Positions 41,017 through 50,504 are shown, counted from the stretch's first letter. The stretch is 64,000 nucleotides of DNA from Pseudomonas kuykendallii (GCF_900106975.1 NZ_FNNU01000001.1:124001-188000); one strand, 5' to 3'. Made by a program: numbers and translations. The notes: generated from the sequence alone by a model not told the origin.

Positions 41017-41427
41017 ATGAACACCTCTTCCCAAGCCGTTTCCTCCCTGGTCGGTCGCGTGCTGCTCAGCGGCCTGTTCCTCTTCAGCGGCTTCGGCAAA
41101 CTCGCCGCACCCGCCGCGACCAAGAGCTACATCGTCGCCGCCGGCCTGCCGCTGCCCGACCTCGCCTACCTTGGCGCGCTGCTGGTGGAAATCGGCTTCG
41201 CCCTGGCCCTGCTGGTCGGCCTGCGCGCCCGCCTGGTGGCCCTGGCGATGGCCGTGTTCAGCGTGGCGACCGCGCTGGTCTTCCACAGCCAACTTGCCGA
41301 CCAGAACCAGCTGATCCACTTCCTGAAGAACTTCGCCATCGCCGGCGGGTTGTTGCAGGTCGCCGCCTTCGGTGCTGGCGCCTTCAGCCTGGATGCCCGG
41401 CTGCAGAAGCGCCCTGCCCTGGCCTGA
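41017..41427 (+). CDS. DoxX family membrane protein
   Basis: 136 aa, four transmembrane helices. Signature GRVLLSGLFLFSGFGKLAAP and HFLKNFAIAGGLLQV. ATG 41017 with CAGGAG. Family members are small quinol/redox-linked membrane proteins; those regulated by a LysR neighbour are common in Pseudomonas. Followed by a strong terminator. Confidence 0.92.
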   Translation: MNTSSQAVSSLVGRVLLSGLFLFSGFGKLAAPAATKSYIVAAGLPLPDLAYLGALLVEIGFALALLVGLRARLVALAMAVFSVATALVFHSQLADQNQLIHFLKNFAIAGGLLQVAAFGAGAFSLDARLQKRPALA

Positions 41428-41440
41428 TCCGACGCGCACA

Positions 41441-41466
41441 AAAAAGCCGGCTGATGCCGGCTTTTT
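41441..41466. terminator. Bidirectional rho-independent terminator
   Basis: Perfect 11-bp stem AAAAAGCCGGC / GCCGGCTTTTT with TGAT loop. Serves doxX (+) and, read from the other strand, the small gene ending at 41485. Confidence 0.88.
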
Positions 41467-41484
41467 CGCGTGCGTGGTTGCGGA

Positions 41485-41610
41485 TCACTCCGCGCCCGCC
41501 GGGATGGGGTCGCGTTTGAGTCGTTCCAAACGCTCCTGTTCCTCGGGCGTGCTGTGCGCCGGGATGCCTTCGGCCGGGTCTTTTTCGTCAAGCTGTTCGT
41601 CGTCGTTCAT
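41485..41610 (-). CDS. Small acidic protein (41 aa), hypothetical
   Basis: 41 aa, rich in Asp/Glu and Pro, with start NDDEQLDEKDPAEGIPAHST; no membrane segment or Cys. The ATG at 41610 has GGAGG eight bases upstream, and the gene sits in a run with the PLDc_N protein and the ThDP enzyme, ending at a terminator, which supports it being real. I do not recognise a family. Third gene of the unit. Confidence 0.7.
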   Translation of the reverse strand: MNDDEQLDEKDPAEGIPAHSTPEEQERLERLKRDPIPAGAE

Positions 41611-41682
41611 GGTGCCTCCAAAGGTTTCAGGGATGCAGACAGGTCGATCGAGGCGGCAGGCCGGGATTGGGGGCAATCCTGA

Positions 41683-41910
41683 TCAACCCTTGCTGTGCTC
41701 CGGTGAGCTGGGGGCTTCGGTGACGCCGCGCGGTCCGGCCACGCCCCAGGCGATCAGGCCCAGCACCGGGAAGACGGCGATCGCCAGCGTCCAGAGAAAC
41801 TTCGCGCCGGTACTGGAGGGGCTCTTGAACACGCTGACGATGGCCCACAGGTCGAGCGCGATGATCACCACCGCGGCGAGGATGAAGACGAGCATGTTGG
41901 CTTCGATCAT
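41683..41910 (-). CDS. PLDc N-terminal domain-like small membrane protein
   Basis: 75 aa. Two hydrophobic segments (LVFILAAVVIIALDLWAIVS, and FLWTLAIAVFPVLGLIAWGV) separated by FKSPSSTGAKF, the pattern of the PLDc_N family (COG3105-like small inner-membrane proteins). Start M at 41910 with GAGGACC. Middle gene of the ThDP-enzyme unit. Function unknown. Confidence 0.82.
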   Translation of the reverse strand: MIEANMLVFILAAVVIIALDLWAIVSVFKSPSSTGAKFLWTLAIAVFPVLGLIAWGVAGPRGVTEAPSSPEHSKG

Positions 41911-41985
41911 GGTTAAGGTCCTCGAATGGGTCTCCTGATTGGGGCCGCGCCCCGTCGCCATCGGTTCCGGCGCGGCGCCGAGCGG

Positions 41986-43749
41986 TCATTTCAGGATCTG
42001 CTTGGCGCTCTGCTTGATCATCGCCCAGCGATCCGGATCGCTGCGTAGCGCGCCGAGGAAGTGCCTGGCCTGCTCGAACTCGATGTGTGGCGGCAACGGC
42101 GGCACATTGGGATCGGCGACGAACTCGATGAGCACCGGCCGGTCCGCGGCGAAGGCTTCGCGCCAGGCATCGGCGACGGCCTCCGGGGAGTCGACGCGAA
42201 TGCCCCTGAAACCGAGCATCTCGGCGTAGCGCGCGTAGGGGAAGTCGATCACGTCCTGCGCCGGGGCGAACTTCGGATCGCCGCCAATGGCGCGCTGCTC
42301 CCAGGTCACCTGGTTGAGGTCGCCGTTGTTCAGTACCAGCACGATAAAGGTCGGGTTGCTCCAGCGCTTCCAGTACTGCTGCACGGTCACCAGCTCGGCG
42401 TTGCCGTTCATCTGCATCGCGCCGTCGCCGACCATGGCGATCACCGGGCGCTGGGGGTGCGCCATCTTCGCCGCGATGGCATAGGGCACGCCGCTGCCCA
42501 TGCTGGCCAGCTTGCCGGACAGCGAGCCCATCATGTCGCCGCGCAGACGCACGTCACGGGCGTACCAGTTGGTGTGCGAGCCGCTGTCGCCGCAGAGAAT
42601 GGCGTCGTCCGGCAGCTGCGCGGACATCTCCCAGAACACCCGCTGCGGGTTCAGCGGCTCGGCATCAAGCATCGCCTTGTCCTCCAGCTCCGCCCAGGAC
42701 TCGGCGACGCTGCGCTCGACGCTCTCTCGCCACGCGCCGTGTGCCTTGGGCTGCAGCAGCGGTAGCAGGCGCGCCAGGGTTTCCGCCGAGTCGCCGAGCA
42801 GCGCCTGCTCGATCGGGTAGCGCATGCTGATATTGCGCGCGTGCAGGTCGATCTGCACCGCGCGCGCCTGGCCTTCCCTGGGCAGGAATTCGGCGTAGGG
42901 GAAGGTCGAGCCGACGATCAGCAGGGTGTCGCACTCCTTCATCAACTGGTAGCTGGCGCGGGTGCCGAGCAGGCCGATGGAGCCGGTGACCCAGGGCAGG
43001 TCGTCGGGCAGCGCCGCCTTGCCCAGCAGCGCCTTGGCGACACCGGCGGACAGCGCCTGGGCGACCGCGATGAGTTCGTCGCGCGCACCCAGCGCACCGG
43101 CCCCGGCGAGGATCGCGACCTTCTCCCCGGCATTGAGGATGTCCGCCGCCGCCTGCAGATCGGCGTCGCGCGCATAGGGCCGCGGCTCGATGAAGCCGAC
43201 GCCGGAGAGCACGTTGGCATGCTTGTGCGGCGGCGACTCCACCGCCGGCATCTGTTGCACGTCGTTGGGAATGATCACCGTGGCGACGGACTTCTCGGCC
43301 ATCGCCACGCGCAATGCGCGGTCCAGCACATGGCGCAGCTGCGCCGGGGTGACCACGGTCTCGACGTAGGCGGACACGTCCTTGAACAGCGTGTGCAGGT
43401 CGGTTTCCTGCTGGTAGTCGCTGCCCAGCGAGGTGGACGCCTGTTGGCCGACGATGGCGAGCACCGGCATGTGATCGAGCTTGGCGTCGTACAGGCCGTT
43501 GAGCAGGTGGATGGCGCCGGGGCCGGAGGTGGCGAGGCAGACACCCACCTGGCCGGTGAACTTGGCGTGGGCGCCCGCCATGAAGGCGGACATTTCCTCG
43601 TGGCGCACGCGCACGTAGTCGAAGTCCTCGGCATGCCGGCCCATGGCCCCCATGATTCCGTTGATGCCGTCTCCGGGGTAACCGAAGATCCGCTCGATGC
43701 CCCATTCGCTCAGGCGTTCCAGCAGGTGATCGCCGACCGTCTTGCTCAT
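41986..43749 (-). CDS. Thiamine-diphosphate enzyme, pyruvate oxidase-like (PoxB family)
   Basis: 587 aa. ThDP enzyme with start GDHLLERLSEWGIERIFGYP, catalytic Glu in VRVRHEEMSAFMAGAHA, and the GDGAMQMNGNAELVTVQQYW...NNGDLN cofactor motif. Closest to pyruvate oxidase/ubiquinone pyruvate dehydrogenase or acetolactate synthase-like catabolic enzymes; the 2-keto acid is unknown. First of a three-gene unit with two small proteins. ATG 43749 has GAGG. Confidence 0.9.
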   Translation of the reverse strand: MSKTVGDHLLERLSEWGIERIFGYPGDGINGIMGAMGRHAEDFDYVRVRHEEMSAFMAGAHAKFTGQVGVCLATSGPGAIHLLNGLYDAKLDHMPVLAIVGQQASTSLGSDYQQETDLHTLFKDVSAYVETVVTPAQLRHVLDRALRVAMAEKSVATVIIPNDVQQMPAVESPPHKHANVLSGVGFIEPRPYARDADLQAAADILNAGEKVAILAGAGALGARDELIAVAQALSAGVAKALLGKAALPDDLPWVTGSIGLLGTRASYQLMKECDTLLIVGSTFPYAEFLPREGQARAVQIDLHARNISMRYPIEQALLGDSAETLARLLPLLQPKAHGAWRESVERSVAESWAELEDKAMLDAEPLNPQRVFWEMSAQLPDDAILCGDSGSHTNWYARDVRLRGDMMGSLSGKLASMGSGVPYAIAAKMAHPQRPVIAMVGDGAMQMNGNAELVTVQQYWKRWSNPTFIVLVLNNGDLNQVTWEQRAIGGDPKFAPAQDVIDFPYARYAEMLGFRGIRVDSPEAVADAWREAFAADRPVLIEFVADPNVPPLPPHIEFEQARHFLGALRSDPDRWAMIKQSAKQILK

Positions 43750-43798
43750 GATGCCTCCTCGACAGGATGGAACCGCCGCGCCGGGTAAGGCGCGGACG

Positions 43799-43819
43799 AA
43801 AAAAAGCTCCTGTCAGGAG
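43799..43819 (-). terminator. Terminator of DMT exporter gene
   Basis: On the minus strand CTCCT-GAC-AGGAG (43807-43819) followed by a run of seven T (43799-43805). Ends the transcript from 44750 before the ThDP gene. Confidence 0.7.
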
Positions 43820-43874
43820 TGACTGGCGGGGCGCGCCATTAGTTGCAGCGGATGCCGCGAGTGGAAGGCGCCGC

Positions 43875-44750
43875 TCAGCGGCGGTGGCGCCATGCGGCGG
43901 CCAGCCCGCTGAGGCAGATCACCAGGATGCCGAGCATCGCCCCGGAATCCGGGGTGTGGCCGAAGAACAGCATGCCGATCAACCCGGCGAAAACGATCTG
44001 CAGGTAGCTGAACGGCGCCAGCATCGCCGGCGCGGCGTGGCGAAACGCCTGGGTCATCAGCAGGTGGCCGCCCATCCCGCAGGCGCCGAGCGCGATCATC
44101 AGCAGCGCGTGGCTGAGCTGCGGGGTCTGCCAGAAGAACGGCAGCGCCGCGCTCATCAGCAGGCTGTTGAGCAGGCCGGTGAGGAAGTTGCTGGTGGTCG
44201 GGCTGTCGGTTTCCGAGAGGCGCCGGGTGATCAACTGATAGAAGCCGAAGCAGAACGCCGAGCCCAGCGGAAACAGCACCGCGGGCGTGAACAGCGCGCC
44301 GCCGGGGCGGATGATGATCAGCACGCCGACGAAGCCGCAGATCACCGCCGCCCATTGCCCGCGGCTGACCTGTTCCTTGAGCAGCGGCACCGACAGCGCG
44401 GTGACCAGCAACGGCGCGAGGAAGTTGACCGCCGTCGCCTCGGCCAGCGGCAGGTAGTGCAGCCCGGCGGTGAACAGCAGCGAGCAGCCGATCAGGCACA
44501 GCGCACGCGCCGCCTGTAGCCCCGGCCGCTTGGTGCGGATCACCAGCAACCCGCTGCGCGGCACGAACACCGCCAGCATCAGCAGCGTGTGCACCACATA
44601 GCGCGCCCAGACCACCATGACGATCGGGTAGAAACCGGCCAGGTATTTGGAAACGGCGTCGTGGCTGGAGAACAGCATCACCGCGAAGCAGATCAGCAGG
44701 ATGCCGCGAACCGGCTGGTTCATGCCGGGGAAGCGGGTGGTGGAACTCAT
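43875..44750 (-). CDS. DMT family (EamA) transporter
   Basis: 291 aa, about ten transmembrane helices in two EamA repeats (first ILLICFAVMLFSSHDAVSKY, second LFPLGSAFCFGFYQLITRRL). Family exports metabolites or amino acids. Start ATG 44750 chosen because it leaves a short cytoplasmic tail before helix one; ATG 44723 is an alternative. Substrate unknown. Confidence 0.9.
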   Translation of the reverse strand: MSSTTRFPGMNQPVRGILLICFAVMLFSSHDAVSKYLAGFYPIVMVVWARYVVHTLLMLAVFVPRSGLLVIRTKRPGLQAARALCLIGCSLLFTAGLHYLPLAEATAVNFLAPLLVTALSVPLLKEQVSRGQWAAVICGFVGVLIIIRPGGALFTPAVLFPLGSAFCFGFYQLITRRLSETDSPTTSNFLTGLLNSLLMSAALPFFWQTPQLSHALLMIALGACGMGGHLLMTQAFRHAAPAMLAPFSYLQIVFAGLIGMLFFGHTPDSGAMLGILVICLSGLAAAWRHRR

Positions 44751-45206
44751 CGGAAAGACCAGGCGGTTGAAGGCGAAGCGATGGGCGCGAACCTCGCGCA
44801 AGAGTGTGACGACACTATAGAGCAGGCCGACACCTGTGTTCCTCCCCTGCCGAGTGAACCGTTGCGGTGCCTTGGTCGCGCCGTCTGCACACTGCGGCGC
44901 CCCAAGGCTGCCGCCTCGGCCGCGCGGCCGCCCCAAATTAAAGCAGAACTTGTCCTCCTGGTCAGAAAACTATCCACGCGGCGGTTCGGCCGCCTGCCGG
45001 CAGTGCCACACCGGAATGCTGGCTATCCGCCGGTTATCCTTGGAAAATAGGCACTTAAAAAAAGAAAAGACTGTTCCGTAAGGATTCTTTGGCGGACGGG
45101 CGGGCATCAGGGACAGCTCTTGGCTTCGTTCTTGCTAAATCGCCTCAAGCCTGACTGAACGGACAGGTTATTAGATCGATAATTTTTGCACCGGGAGCCA
45201 ACACCG
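44751..45206. other. 456-bp intergenic region upstream of Tsx-like gene
   Basis: I see no gene. It is GC-rich at the left and becomes AT-rich near 45040-45180, which may hold promoter elements for the Tsx-like gene (for instance the A-rich stretch at 45055-45070). No repeat or RNA structure recognised. Confidence 0.5.
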
Positions 45207-46016
45207 ATGAAACGTACCCTTACCTCTCTGATCGTTGCAGGCGGACTTCTCGCCGCAGGCCAAGCCATGGCCGACGGCCCGCTGCTCTGGCAGGGAAACA
45301 GCCTCACCTATCTGAACGGCCACGACTACAAGGTCAACCCGGGCATTCAGCAGACGGTGACTTTCGAACACGCCAGCGGTTGGACCTGGGGCGACATGTT
45401 CATGTTCGTCGACTGGATCAACTACAACGGTGAGGCGGACAGCGGTCAGGGCAATAGCACCTACTACGGCGAATTCTCGCCGCGTCTCTCCTACAGCAAG
45501 CTGAGCGGCAATACCTTCTCCTTCGGCCCGGTCACCGACGTACTGCTGGCCGCCACCTACGAGCGCGGCGAGGACCGTAACCGCAACTACCTGCTCGGCC
45601 CAGGCTTCGACCTGGCCATCCCCGGCTTCGACTACTTCCAGCTGAACTTCTACTACCGCAAACCCGACGGCATCACCGGGGTTCCGTCTGGCCAGTGGCA
45701 GATCACCCCGGCCTGGTCCTACACCCTGCCGGTCGGCGATTCGGACGTCCTGATCGACGGCTTCATCGACTGGGTAGTGAACTCCAAGGGCTCGGAATCC
45801 AAAGGCGATTACGTGTCCAAGAACCTGCACATCAACCCGCAGATCAAGTACGACCTGGGCAAGGCCCTCAACATGGGCGAGAAGAAAGTCTATGTCGGTA
45901 TCGAATACGACTACTGGAGCAACAAGTACGGTATTCGCGATGGTGGTCCTGTCAGCGAGTTCGTCGGCAAGACCGACCAGAACACCTTCAGCGTGATCGC
46001 CAAGGTGAACTTCTAA
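45207..46016 (+). CDS. Tsx-like nucleoside-specific outer membrane channel
   Basis: 269 aa. Sec signal (MKRTLTSLIVAGGLLAAGQA, cleavage after AMA), mature start DGPLLWQGNSLTYLNGHDYK typical of Tsx/OmpK beta-barrels, alternating aromatic strands, and terminal Phe (VIAKVNF) needed for Bam recognition. Probably a nucleoside or small-solute channel. Start M at 45207 with GGGAG. Upstream AT-rich promoter region, downstream terminator. Confidence 0.88.
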   Translation: MKRTLTSLIVAGGLLAAGQAMADGPLLWQGNSLTYLNGHDYKVNPGIQQTVTFEHASGWTWGDMFMFVDWINYNGEADSGQGNSTYYGEFSPRLSYSKLSGNTFSFGPVTDVLLAATYERGEDRNRNYLLGPGFDLAIPGFDYFQLNFYYRKPDGITGVPSGQWQITPAWSYTLPVGDSDVLIDGFIDWVVNSKGSESKGDYVSKNLHINPQIKYDLGKALNMGEKKVYVGIEYDYWSNKYGIRDGGPVSEFVGKTDQNTFSVIAKVNF

Positions 46017-46059
46017 GCACCAAACGCTTCCACCCGCCCTGCGGGTGGCCGTATCCGGA

Positions 46060-46093
46060 CTGCCCGCGCGATTCGCATCGCGCGGGCAGTTTT
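46060..46093 (+). terminator. Terminator after Tsx-like gene
   Basis: 13-bp stem CTGCCCGCGCGAT / ATCGCGCGGGCAG (46060-46072 with 46077-46089), loop TCGC, then TTTT. Ends the Tsx-like transcript. Confidence 0.85.
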
Positions 46094-46097
46094 CGTT

Positions 46098-48674
46098 TCA
46101 GGGGTTGCTGCGCAGGGCCTCGCGGAACGCCTCCGCCACCATCGGCCGGCCCAGATAGAAGCCTTGCGCCTCCTCGCATTCCACCTGCAACAGAAGGCTC
46201 AACTGATCGGCCGTCTCCACGCCCTCGGCCGTCACCGTCAGGGTCAGCGCCTTGCCCAGGCCGACGATCGCCTGAATGATCGCCAGGCTGTCCTCCGAGT
46301 CGGAGAGGTCGCTCATGAAGCTGCGGTCGATCTTCAGCCCGTCGAAGGGGAACGCGCGCAGGTAGCTGAGCGACGAATAACCGGTACCGAAGTCGTCCAT
46401 CGACAGCCGCACGCCCAATGCCTTGAGCTGCAGCATGGTCTGCAGCGCGCCCTCGGCATCGTCGAGCATCACGCTTTCGGTCAGCTCGAGCTCCAGTTGC
46501 CCGGGCGGGAAGCCGGTTTCCTCGAGGACTGCGCGGACCCGCTCGACCACCTCGCCGCGCTTGAACTCGATGGGCGACAGGTTGACCGACACGAAGGCCG
46601 TGCTCGGCCAGGAGCGCGCCTCCAGGCATGCGGTGCGCAACACCCAGTCGCTGAGCGGAACGATCAGCCCGGTCTCCTCGGCGAGCGGGATGAACACGTC
46701 GGGCGCCAGCCGCCCGCGCTGCGGATGCTGCCAGCGCACCAGCGCCTCGGCGCCGGCGATGCGCTGCCCATCCACCCGGTAGCGCGGCTGAAACTCCAGC
46801 CGCAGCTCGCCATCGCGCAGCGCGTGGCGCAGGTCCTGCTCCAGCAAGCGGCGCTCGACGACCCGCTCGTTCATGCCGCTGGCATAGAAGCGCCAGGTGT
46901 CGCGCCCGGCCTCCTTGGCCTCGTAGAGGGCGATGTCGGCGTAACGCAGCAGCTCCTCGGCCTGGGTGCCGTCGGCGGGCGCCAGCGCGATGCCGATGCT
47001 GGCGCCGATGAATACCTCATTGTCGTCGATCATGAAGGGTTGCTGGATGCGCGCGAGCAGCCGCCGGCACAGCCGTTCGACCTCGTACTGGGAAGAGATG
47101 CCGGTGACGATCAGGGTGAACTCGTCGCCGCCCAGGCGGGCGACCAGATCGCCCTCGCGCAGGCACTGGCGCAGGCGGGCCGAGACCTCGTTGAGCACGC
47201 GGTCGCCGGCAGCGTGGCCGAGCGCATCGTTGACCGGCTTGAAGCGGTCCAGGTCGACGCTGAGCATCACCAGCGGATGATCGCGGGTCGGCGAGGCCTG
47301 CAACTTGCCATCGAGGAATTCCTGCATGCGGCGGCGGTTCGGCAGGCCGGTCAGCGCGTCGTGCTGCGACAGATGCTCGATGCGCGCCCGCGCCTGGATC
47401 TCCTCGGTGATGTCGGCGGCGGTGCCGCGATAGCCGGCGCTTCCGGAAATCCGCCGCAGCGAGAGGGAACACGCGCGCTCCAGTCCGTCGCCGGCGACGT
47501 ATTCGCATTGCAGGACGCTGCGGCTGCCCGGACGCGGTGTGTGACCGTCGAGCCAGGCGGAAACCGAACCGGCCGCGCTGGTCAGCAACTCGTCGATCGG
47601 GCGCCCGAGCCAGGCTTCGCGGGAATGCCCGCTGACCTCTTCGAAACGCTCGGACAGGTAGGTCAGGCGATGCTCGCCGTCGATTTCCCAGATCCAGTCG
47701 GAGGCCGCTTCGGCGACCTGGCGGAAGCGCTCCTCGCTGTCGGCCAGCGCCGCGCGCCCGGCCTGCAGGCTGGCGTAGTTCAGTTCCATCGCCCGCGCCG
47801 CGACCAGTGACCTGCGCAATGCAAACACGGTCAGGCCGACGATCATCAGGCCGGCACTGACCAGCAGCGGCAGCACCAGCGAAAGAAGGTAATGGCCCGG
47901 CTCGGTAGCCTCCCAGCGCAGGTGCAGCGCGACGTCCTGCACCGGTAGCGCCAGGTTCGGCTGGGCCTGTGCATCGGCGGCGTCCCGGGCCAGGCGCAGC
48001 CCGTGGATGCCGTAGTCGTCGCCCAGCGCCTGCAATTCGCCGTCGCTGAGGGTGTCGACGAACAGCAACACCGAGGCCGGCCCCGGCACTTCGGCGACCT
48101 CCGGGTCGCCACCGGTGGTCAGGGCCGCCGCGGCGACCAGCGTCGGGCGTCCGTCGAGGCTGAGGTAACGGCTGACGCTTTCGCCGAGCTCGGCGCTTTC
48201 GCGCGCGGCCGCCAGCAGGCTGGACAGGTCCTGCTGCAACCACTGGCCGGCGTCCACCGACCGTTGCAGCTTGCCGTCGATCACCGCGTAAGAGGTTCCG
48301 CCATGGGCGTCGACGACGAACAGCGCTTCGTAGCCCTGGTCGTCGAACAGCGTCGGGCCGAGGTTCTGCCGGGCGTAGGCCCAGTCCAGATCGAGTTTCG
48401 CGTGGAGGTTGCGATAGGCCTCGCCCCAGAAGGCATAGTCCATCACCGATGCCTGTAGGCGCTTGCTGCGATTATCCAGCGCCTTCTTCACATAGAAGAG
48501 GCTCTGCTCGTTCGCCGCCCGGTTCTGGCTGCGTGCGATAGTGATCAGGGCAATACTGGCCGCGACGAACAGAGCCAGCAGCAGGGCGGAAATCCAAAGC
48601 AGCGATCGTCGCACGCGAAGCGAATTTGCAGTGGAAAAAGCGGACTCGCCTGGCGAGGAAGAAGCGGTCGACAT
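46098..48674 (-). CDS. CHASE4-PAS-GGDEF-EAL membrane protein
   Basis: About 858 aa. TM1 about residues 25-48, periplasmic CHASE4-type sensor (about 60-250, with VMDYAFWGEAYRNL), TM2 about 270-290, PAS (about 310-425), GGDEF (ARLGGDEFTLIV, with REGD inhibitory-site residues upstream) and EAL (AEALVRWQHPQRG, then DDFGTGYSSLSYL). Both motifs look intact, so it may make or break cyclic di-GMP. Start: ATG 48674 (alternative GTG 48686). Confidence 0.92.
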   Translation of the reverse strand: MSTASSSPGESAFSTANSLRVRRSLLWISALLLALFVAASIALITIARSQNRAANEQSLFYVKKALDNRSKRLQASVMDYAFWGEAYRNLHAKLDLDWAYARQNLGPTLFDDQGYEALFVVDAHGGTSYAVIDGKLQRSVDAGQWLQQDLSSLLAAARESAELGESVSRYLSLDGRPTLVAAAALTTGGDPEVAEVPGPASVLLFVDTLSDGELQALGDDYGIHGLRLARDAADAQAQPNLALPVQDVALHLRWEATEPGHYLLSLVLPLLVSAGLMIVGLTVFALRRSLVAARAMELNYASLQAGRAALADSEERFRQVAEAASDWIWEIDGEHRLTYLSERFEEVSGHSREAWLGRPIDELLTSAAGSVSAWLDGHTPRPGSRSVLQCEYVAGDGLERACSLSLRRISGSAGYRGTAADITEEIQARARIEHLSQHDALTGLPNRRRMQEFLDGKLQASPTRDHPLVMLSVDLDRFKPVNDALGHAAGDRVLNEVSARLRQCLREGDLVARLGGDEFTLIVTGISSQYEVERLCRRLLARIQQPFMIDDNEVFIGASIGIALAPADGTQAEELLRYADIALYEAKEAGRDTWRFYASGMNERVVERRLLEQDLRHALRDGELRLEFQPRYRVDGQRIAGAEALVRWQHPQRGRLAPDVFIPLAEETGLIVPLSDWVLRTACLEARSWPSTAFVSVNLSPIEFKRGEVVERVRAVLEETGFPPGQLELELTESVMLDDAEGALQTMLQLKALGVRLSMDDFGTGYSSLSYLRAFPFDGLKIDRSFMSDLSDSEDSLAIIQAIVGLGKALTLTVTAEGVETADQLSLLLQVECEEAQGFYLGRPMVAEAFREALRSNP

Positions 48675-48782
48675 CGGAAAACCCACGGCACTCTATTAAT
48701 TGGCGCCAGCATCCTGTCATACGATCACCCGGAGGAGAACATTCAATCTCCGAAACCTCCTCCCGGTCGTCTCCCGCCGGTA

Positions 48783-49115
48783 TCAGGCCGCGCAGCGCTG
48801 GGCCGCTTCCTGCGCGGCGAAAGTGCCTTCCAGCGTGCGCAATTCCAGCTCGCGCGCACTGCAATTGTCGATGATCACCGAGAACACCTGCGCCTGCGGC
48901 GAGCCGAGGTAGCTCATCAGCGCATCGCGCGATGACCACACGGCGTGCACCAGCCAGAGGTCCGCGTCCCCGGCGTCGCGCTGCACCGCGCAGTGCAGGC
49001 AACCCGGCGCCGCATGCGCGGGCTGGAGCAGCGTCGAGAGCTGGGCGCCTAGCTCATCCGAGCGTCCGCGCCGGGAACGAATGAGGGCCAACTGGGTAAC
49101 GGTCTGGTCGAACAT
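48783..49115 (-). CDS. Antibiotic biosynthesis monooxygenase (ABM)-like protein
   Basis: 110 aa ferredoxin-like alpha/beta protein of the quinol monooxygenase type: LALIRSRRGRSDELGAQLST then PGCLHCAVQRDAGDADLWLV and WSSRDALMSYLGSPQ. Acts as a small cofactor-free oxygenase or stress-related protein. ATG 49115 with GGGAGG. Confidence 0.85.
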   Translation of the reverse strand: MFDQTVTQLALIRSRRGRSDELGAQLSTLLQPAHAAPGCLHCAVQRDAGDADLWLVHAVWSSRDALMSYLGSPQAQVFSVIIDNCSARELELRTLEGTFAAQEAAQRCAA

Positions 49116-49498
49116 GCTGCGGTCCTCCCGATGGGGGCGATGGGGCTTTGTTGTCGATAGGCCGGGCGCGACGCCTGGGCGGCGTCGCTGGAACGAAGGG
49201 AGAGGAAGGCCGGCAGCGACTCGATAGCCTATGAACCGAACCGGAGACAGCCTTGATGTGAAGCCTAGGGCCCGGCAAGCGCCAGCGGGTAGTCGATTCC
49301 TGCTGGTTTATTGCCTGAAACTGTCGGCGCGCCCGTCTAGCACTCAAAAACCAAGGAGGACATCGGAGCTGTGCCTGGCCACCCATGATTGCCTGATCCT
49401 GCTCATTGGTTGTCCGTTTCTGCTGTCCGAGCGGCGTCGGGCAGACGCGCGCGAAGGCGCGGGATAAGCTTGCGAAAAGCCCTTCGGGAGGTCCGAAC
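49116..49498. other. 383-bp intergenic region before AraC gene
   Basis: No convincing gene; open frames here lack a ribosome site and coding-like composition. Divergent promoters of the ABM gene and the AraC gene are expected here. Nothing else recognised. Confidence 0.5.
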
Positions 49499-50431
49499 AT
49501 GTCGCTGCCCTACTCCTCCAATTCGCCCTTGCCGCTGGAGATCGAAACCCGCCGCACCGAGCTGGCCGACCTGGTGATGCGCCATGTACCCGGCGAAGGC
49601 GTGCACACCACCACGATTTCCAAGCTCGACCTGATCCGTGGCGACCAGCCGACCGAGCATTCCACGCCGGCCCTCTATGAACCCTGTCTTTGCCTGATCG
49701 CCCAGGGCCGCAAGCAGGCCTGCCTGGGGGAGGAGATCTATTTCTACGACCCGCTGCATTACCTGATCGCGTCCGTTTCCCTGCCGATTTCCGGACGGGT
49801 GATCGAGGCGTCGCCCCAGGAGCCCTACCTCTGCGTGCGACTTTCGCTGGACCTGGCGCAGATCACCGAGCTGATCGCCGAAACCGGCATTCCGCAGCCG
49901 CCCCGTTCGCAAAGCAGCCGCGGGTTGTTCGTCGAGCGTGTCGACTCGTCGCTGCTGGATGCGATGTCGCGTCTGCTGCGCCTGCTGGAAACACCGGCGG
50001 ACGCGCCGACGCTGGCGCCGCTGATCATCCGCGAGATCTACTACCGCCTGCTGCGCAGCCCGCAGGGTGCGCGCCTGCAGGAAATCGCCATCGTCGATAG
50101 CCAGGCCCACCGCATCGCCCGCGCCATCGAGTGGCTCAACCAGCACTATCACAAGCCGCTGCGCATCGACGACCTGGCACAGGTGGTCAACCTCAGCTCA
50201 TCGACGCTGCACCACCGTTTCAAATCGGTCACCGCGATGAGCCCGCTGCAGTACCAGAAGCAGCTGCGCCTGCAAGAAGCCCGGCGCCTGATGATCACCG
50301 AAGGGCTGGACGCCTCGGCCGCCGGCTACCGCGTGGGCTACGAGAGCGCCTCGCAGTTCAGCCGCGAATACAGCCGCCAGTTCGGCGCCCCGCCGCTGCG
50401 CGACCTGGCGCGCCTGCGCACCTCGGCCTGA
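49499..50431 (+). CDS. AraC family transcriptional regulator (AraC_N type)
   Basis: 310 aa. N-terminal AraC_N sensor (EHSTPALYEPCLCLIAQGRK) and C-terminal double HTH (IDDLAQVVNLSSSTLHHRFK; AAGYRVGYESASQFSREYSR). ATG 49499 with GGGAGG. The family often controls a divergent oxidoreductase; here the divergent gene is the ABM protein. The inducer is unknown. Confidence 0.92.
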   Translation: MSLPYSSNSPLPLEIETRRTELADLVMRHVPGEGVHTTTISKLDLIRGDQPTEHSTPALYEPCLCLIAQGRKQACLGEEIYFYDPLHYLIASVSLPISGRVIEASPQEPYLCVRLSLDLAQITELIAETGIPQPPRSQSSRGLFVERVDSSLLDAMSRLLRLLETPADAPTLAPLIIREIYYRLLRSPQGARLQEIAIVDSQAHRIARAIEWLNQHYHKPLRIDDLAQVVNLSSSTLHHRFKSVTAMSPLQYQKQLRLQEARRLMITEGLDASAAGYRVGYESASQFSREYSRQFGAPPLRDLARLRTSA

Positions 50432-50451
50432 CGAATCGCAGGCGAAAAAAA

Positions 50452-50482
50452 GCCGCCACGGAAGGCTTCCGTGGCGGCCTTT
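50452..50482. terminator. Bidirectional terminator between araC-type gene and ohr
   Basis: 12-bp stem GCCGCCACGGAA / TTCCGTGGCGGC with a 3-nt loop; T4 on the plus side and seven A before the stem (T run when read leftward). Serves both converging genes. Confidence 0.85.
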
Positions 50483-50504
50483 TCGTTACCGCAGCGAGAC
50501 GGGC

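Noticed and set aside
41372-41938. 188-codon plus-strand frame across doxX end and the small genes
   Set aside because: It crosses a strong terminator and is antisense to two genes with good ribosome sites.
49231-49467. 78-codon plus-strand frame between the ABM and AraC genes
   Set aside because: No ribosome site, no family resemblance, and it overlaps the expected divergent promoter region.
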